NCBI RefSeq assembly: GCF_026341275.1
Contig: NZ_JAIFZO010000002.1
Location: 4,308,118-4,372,117, forward strand
Direction: 5' to 3'
DNA length: 64,000 nt
Origin: Streptomyces ortus
GTDB taxonomy: Bacteria; Actinomycetota; Actinomycetes; Streptomycetales; Streptomycetaceae
In this document: in pieces, positions 61,644 through 64,000 of the stretch
How the letters are laid out: each line of letters starts with the position of its first letter
Position numbering within the stretch: position 1 is the stretch's first letter
Program-made: the position numbers and the translations under genes
Notes under the pieces: generated by a model
What the model was told of the DNA's origin: nothing
Databases searched by the model: none
The model's input: only the letters and a program-made list of their open reading frames with translations

Positions 61644-61832
61644 TCAGGCCTTGCAGCGGTGGGTGCGGGCGGTGAGTTCAGCAGCCGAGCGGTCGTCGTG
61701 CTCGGTGGAGAAGCCGCAGCCGGGGGTGGCGCAGGCGGCCGTGTGCTTGTCCCGGCCGCGCCCGTCGTAGTAGGTCGCGACCTTGACCGGCCCCATGCGG
61801 ACCACGTTGCGGAAGCGGCGGTAGGCAGCCAC
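61644..61832 (-). CDS. Small mobile-element transfer protein (SpdA-like)
   Basis: 62 residues from GTG 61832. A soluble protein with one C-H-type zinc-like pattern (TAACATPGCGFSTEHDD, ending TRTHRC). It matches the short 'mobile element transfer protein' class common in AICEs between the membrane proteins and tra. The function is not established. Confidence 0.75.
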   Translation of the reverse strand: MAAYRRFRNVVRMGPVKVATYYDGRGRDKHTAACATPGCGFSTEHDDRSAAELTARTHRCKA

Positions 61833-61846
61833 GGGCGATCTTCCTT

Positions 61847-62515
61847 TCAGGCGAGTTGGAGTTGCGTGGTGATCGCGTCGGTCATCGGAGCGGGCAGTCC
61901 GAGCCGGGCCGACAGATCAGCCGCGGGCATCGGTGAACCAGTCGAAGCCCGGTGTGCTTCGGCGATCTTGCGTGCGTGGTCGAGCAGGGCGACCGGGACC
62001 GCGGGGGCACTGGCCGGGGGTTTGGGTGGCGCGGCTGTCAGCTCCGGTGCCGGTTCGGGAGCCGGGGCGGGCGCGGGTTCGTCGGTGCGCTGCATCTCGA
62101 CTTCCTGCGGAGCCGGTTCGTCCTTCACTGGCTGCGTGGGAGCGACTGGCGTCGCAGGGGTTGAGTGCACCAGGAGGGTGCCGCCGAGGAAGGCCAGGGC
62201 GGGCCAGCCAGCGACGAGGATGCAGAGCCAGGCCGGGACGGCGTTGAGGTCGAGGAGCCCGGCGGTGGCGATGTTCGCGCCGAGTGAGGCGACCAGCGCG
62301 ATGACGAACCAGGTCCAGGCGGAGCGGTCCCGGCGGGCGGTGCGCAGCCGACGCCAGGCGGCGACGAGCAGCAGGTCGACGGAGATCGGATAGGCCCAGG
62401 CTTTCCAGCCGGTCTGTCCGGCGGCGTCGGCAAGGTCGTGCAGGTGGGCGAAGGACAGCGCACCGGCGATGACGGCCTGGACCATGACCGCGTCCGGACG
62501 GATCGAGCGGGACAT
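61847..62515 (-). CDS. DUF2637 membrane protein (SpdB-like)
   Basis: 222 residues from ATG 62515, with GGGAGG just upstream. Four transmembrane helices are visible in the first half (VIAGALSFAHLHDLADAAG, WAYPISVDLLLVAAW, WTWFVIALVASLGANIATAG, LCILVAGWPALAFLGGTLLV), the DUF2637 pattern; the C-terminal half is Pro/Ala/Glu-rich, with an HTH-like end (AADLSARLGLPAPMTDAIT). SpdB proteins help intramycelial spread with Tra. Confidence 0.88.
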   Translation of the reverse strand: MSRSIRPDAVMVQAVIAGALSFAHLHDLADAAGQTGWKAWAYPISVDLLLVAAWRRLRTARRDRSAWTWFVIALVASLGANIATAGLLDLNAVPAWLCILVAGWPALAFLGGTLLVHSTPATPVAPTQPVKDEPAPQEVEMQRTDEPAPAPAPEPAPELTAAPPKPPASAPAVPVALLDHARKIAEAHRASTGSPMPAADLSARLGLPAPMTDAITTQLQLA

Positions 62516-62540
62516 GAGAACCACCTCCCTTCCAGGGGGT

Positions 62541-63881
62541 TCAGCTGGTGACCGGCCGGGCCTTGCCCAGCGGAGGAGAAACGGCCGGCATGGCAGCGGG
62601 CACGTAGGGGCGGAAGGGCTTGAGGGCGGGGAAGTCCGGGACCAGGTGGGCGAACTCGCGGCAGATGGCGGCCACCTCGTCGCGAGGCGTGTCCGGGGTG
62701 CGGATTTTCGACCAGCCGCCGGAGGAGTCCGCCGCGACCGCCGTGCCGGGGCGTTCCATCGGGATCAGGCTCGCGACGGGGACCGCGTCGGGGGCTACGT
62801 CGTTGAGGCCCATTTCGGCGGTCTGCTTGTCGTTGACCCGGTGCACCACCCGGCCGGTGAGCTGGGCCCGGAGCATGGTGGCGCCCTTGCCCAGGTCGGA
62901 GCCGAAGCGCTGCCCGCAGATCTCCAGGTAGATGCCGACCGAGCGGGCCATCTGCGCCAGCCGGATCAGCGCCGTGACGATTCGCTCGCGGCGTTCCTCG
63001 TCCTTCTTGGCGGAGATCAGGAACAGCTCCGCCACCTCGTCCACCAGGACGACGACCGGCACCGGCCGCAGCTCGGCAGGCAGCTCCCACATGTCCGAGA
63101 CGCCGTGCTGCCGCAGTTGGTCGAAGCGGTCTTCCATCTCCGCGACCAGGACCGCCAGCAGCGAGGCCGACTCGTCCGGAGTGGTGGCCAGCGCCGACAG
63201 CCGAGGCACGTAGGCGGTCTGTTCCACCCCGCGCTTGCAGTCGATGCCCACCAGCGCCACCGGCAGTTGCGCGAGCCCCTTGATCAGGTTGCGCTGATAC
63301 ATCGACTTGCCCGAGTGGTTCGCGCCCAGGGTGAGCGCCATCGGCGCCTTGCGGTAGTCCCGCTCGAAGGCGGTCCCGTCCTCCCGCAGCGCGACGGGGA
63401 CGACCATGTCTCGGGGGCGTGCCTTGCGCGGCATCCGCACCCGGCGCAGCACGTCGTAGCCGGTCATGCGCAGCTCGACGTATCCCGGCTTGGTCTCCGC
63501 CACGGTCACCGAGTACACGCCCCAGGCGTGACGCAGCCGTTCCGAGGTGGCGATCAGGTCGGCGGGCTCCAGCCCGGCCGGAAGGCGCAGGGTGACCCGC
63601 AGGCCGGTCGACGTGCCGCGCACCCGGCGGATCTTCGGGGGCACCGGCTGTACCTCGCGGCGGGCGACGTTGCGCGTCATGAAGGCCCGCAGGCCCGAGG
63701 GCTGCACCGTCAGCCCGCAGACGTCCATGGTCGAGCGGTACGAGAGGACGAAGCGCCCCCAGGTGACCGGCATCCCGACCAGCGACCAGTACACGCGAGG
63801 AGCGCGCACCTTCGCATAGCCAAGACCACCGGCACCCGCTACGGCTCCAGTGGCCTCCAGCCACACCGACAGGTTCGTCAT
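62541..63881 (-). CDS. tra: FtsK/SpoIIIE-like conjugal translocase (TraSA family)
   Basis: 446 residues from ATG 63881. An N-terminal hydrophobic segment is short (GAVAGAGGLGYAKV). The motor domain has Walker A LTLGANHSGKSMYQRN (about 186) and Walker B VVVLVDEVAELFLI (about 275), and QMARSVGIYLEICGQR is the sensor-like region. It moves double-stranded element DNA between mycelia as a hexamer. It is the single transfer protein of AICEs. Confidence 0.9.
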   Translation of the reverse strand: MTNLSVWLEATGAVAGAGGLGYAKVRAPRVYWSLVGMPVTWGRFVLSYRSTMDVCGLTVQPSGLRAFMTRNVARREVQPVPPKIRRVRGTSTGLRVTLRLPAGLEPADLIATSERLRHAWGVYSVTVAETKPGYVELRMTGYDVLRRVRMPRKARPRDMVVPVALREDGTAFERDYRKAPMALTLGANHSGKSMYQRNLIKGLAQLPVALVGIDCKRGVEQTAYVPRLSALATTPDESASLLAVLVAEMEDRFDQLRQHGVSDMWELPAELRPVPVVVLVDEVAELFLISAKKDEERRERIVTALIRLAQMARSVGIYLEICGQRFGSDLGKGATMLRAQLTGRVVHRVNDKQTAEMGLNDVAPDAVPVASLIPMERPGTAVAADSSGGWSKIRTPDTPRDEVAAICREFAHLVPDFPALKPFRPYVPAAMPAVSPPLGKARPVTS

Positions 63882-63883
63882 GA

Positions 63884-64000
63884 TCAGACCGCCGAGGTGA
63901 TCGCGACCGCACGGAACGAGATCCCGTGCCGCTTCTGGCCGTTGAACTCGTTCTCCCAGTCCCGCGCCTTCAGGCCGACCACCTTCACCGGCAGACCCGG
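63884..64000 (-). CDS. Unidentified element gene, C-terminal fragment
   Basis: The reverse strand reads PGLPVKVVGLKARDWENEFN and continues to a stop at 63884-63886, two bases before the tra start. The 38 visible residues show no motif I recognise. The gene continues beyond the window and is probably co-transcribed with tra. Confidence 0.6.
   Translation of the reverse strand, partial: PGLPVKVVGLKARDWENEFNGQKRHGISFRAVAITSAV

Larger units (their letters stand above)
58094..64000 (-). mobile_element. Actinomycete integrative and conjugative element (pSAM2-type), left part
   Basis: Immediately after tRNA-Ile come integrase, excisionase, a RepSA-like rolling-circle initiator, small Spd-type proteins and an FtsK-like Tra translocase, all on the minus strand and tightly packed. 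That is the standard AICE gene order. One attachment site (attL) must overlap the tRNA 3' half; the other end lies outside the window. The unit is conjugative by double-stranded transfer through a TraB-like translocase (family knowledge). Confidence 0.9.

Overview
This is high-GC actinobacterial DNA, almost certainly from a Streptomyces chromosome around the replication origin. The evidence is the gene order parB-parA-rsmG-jag-yidC-yidD-rnpA-rpmH / dnaA-oriC-dnaN-gnd-recF-dciA-gyrB-gyrA-DUF3566-tRNA-Ile, a 1.07 kb oriC with about 19 DnaA boxes in two clusters, many copies of the Streptomyces parS site GTTTCACGTGAAAC, a FemX gene, and a pSAM2-type integrative element. Genus is inferred from this synteny and codon bias; no species can be assigned.

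Layout. 1-9020 is accessory: a flavohemoprotein (cut by the left edge), a small membrane protein, two acetyltransferases, a MarR/MFS/GlcG-like unit, a serine hydrolase, and a decayed patch holding a broken SDR gene and a decapitated TetR gene that abuts dnaB. 9021-14311 carries dnaB, a MATE exporter and the rpsF-ssb-rpsR-rplI operon, with a four-site parS cluster at 12302-12392. 14587-21727 is cell-wall related: femX, an alanine-racemase-like protein, a GT87-type glycosyltransferase and a class A penicillin-binding protein. 22102-25861 has a PadR regulator with a palindromic operator, inositol-phosphate synthase, an MFS protein and a secreted-domain protein. 25986-37451 matches the order around mycobacterial pcnA-mviN-sigM-trx: pcnA, a DUF6049-type protein, murJ, a pseudokinase, an ECF sigma factor, its anti-sigma factor, trxB and trxA (with a sigma-R type promoter). 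37550-44691 runs leftward from the origin: GNAT, parB, parA, rsmG, jag, yidC, yidD, rnpA, rpmH. 45110-57811 runs rightward: dnaA, oriC, dnaN, gnd, recF, dciA-like, gyrB, gyrA, DUF3566. At 58020 is tRNA-Ile(GAU), followed by an actinomycete integrative and conjugative element (AICE): integrase, excisionase, RepSA-like initiator, Spd-type small proteins and an FtsK-like Tra translocase. The element continues past the right edge.

How it works together. The core is a replication and segregation hub: DnaA/oriC, beta clamp, DnaB and a DciA-type loader, gyrase, RecF, and ParA/ParB with ten exact parS sites. All ten parS sites lie left of dnaA and none was seen to its right. Two of them sit at the exact centres of long perfect palindromes that look like terminators between convergent genes. 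A DnaA-box cluster also lies directly upstream of dnaB. The AICE occupies the tRNA-Ile gene about 10 kb from oriC and separates gyrA from whatever originally followed.
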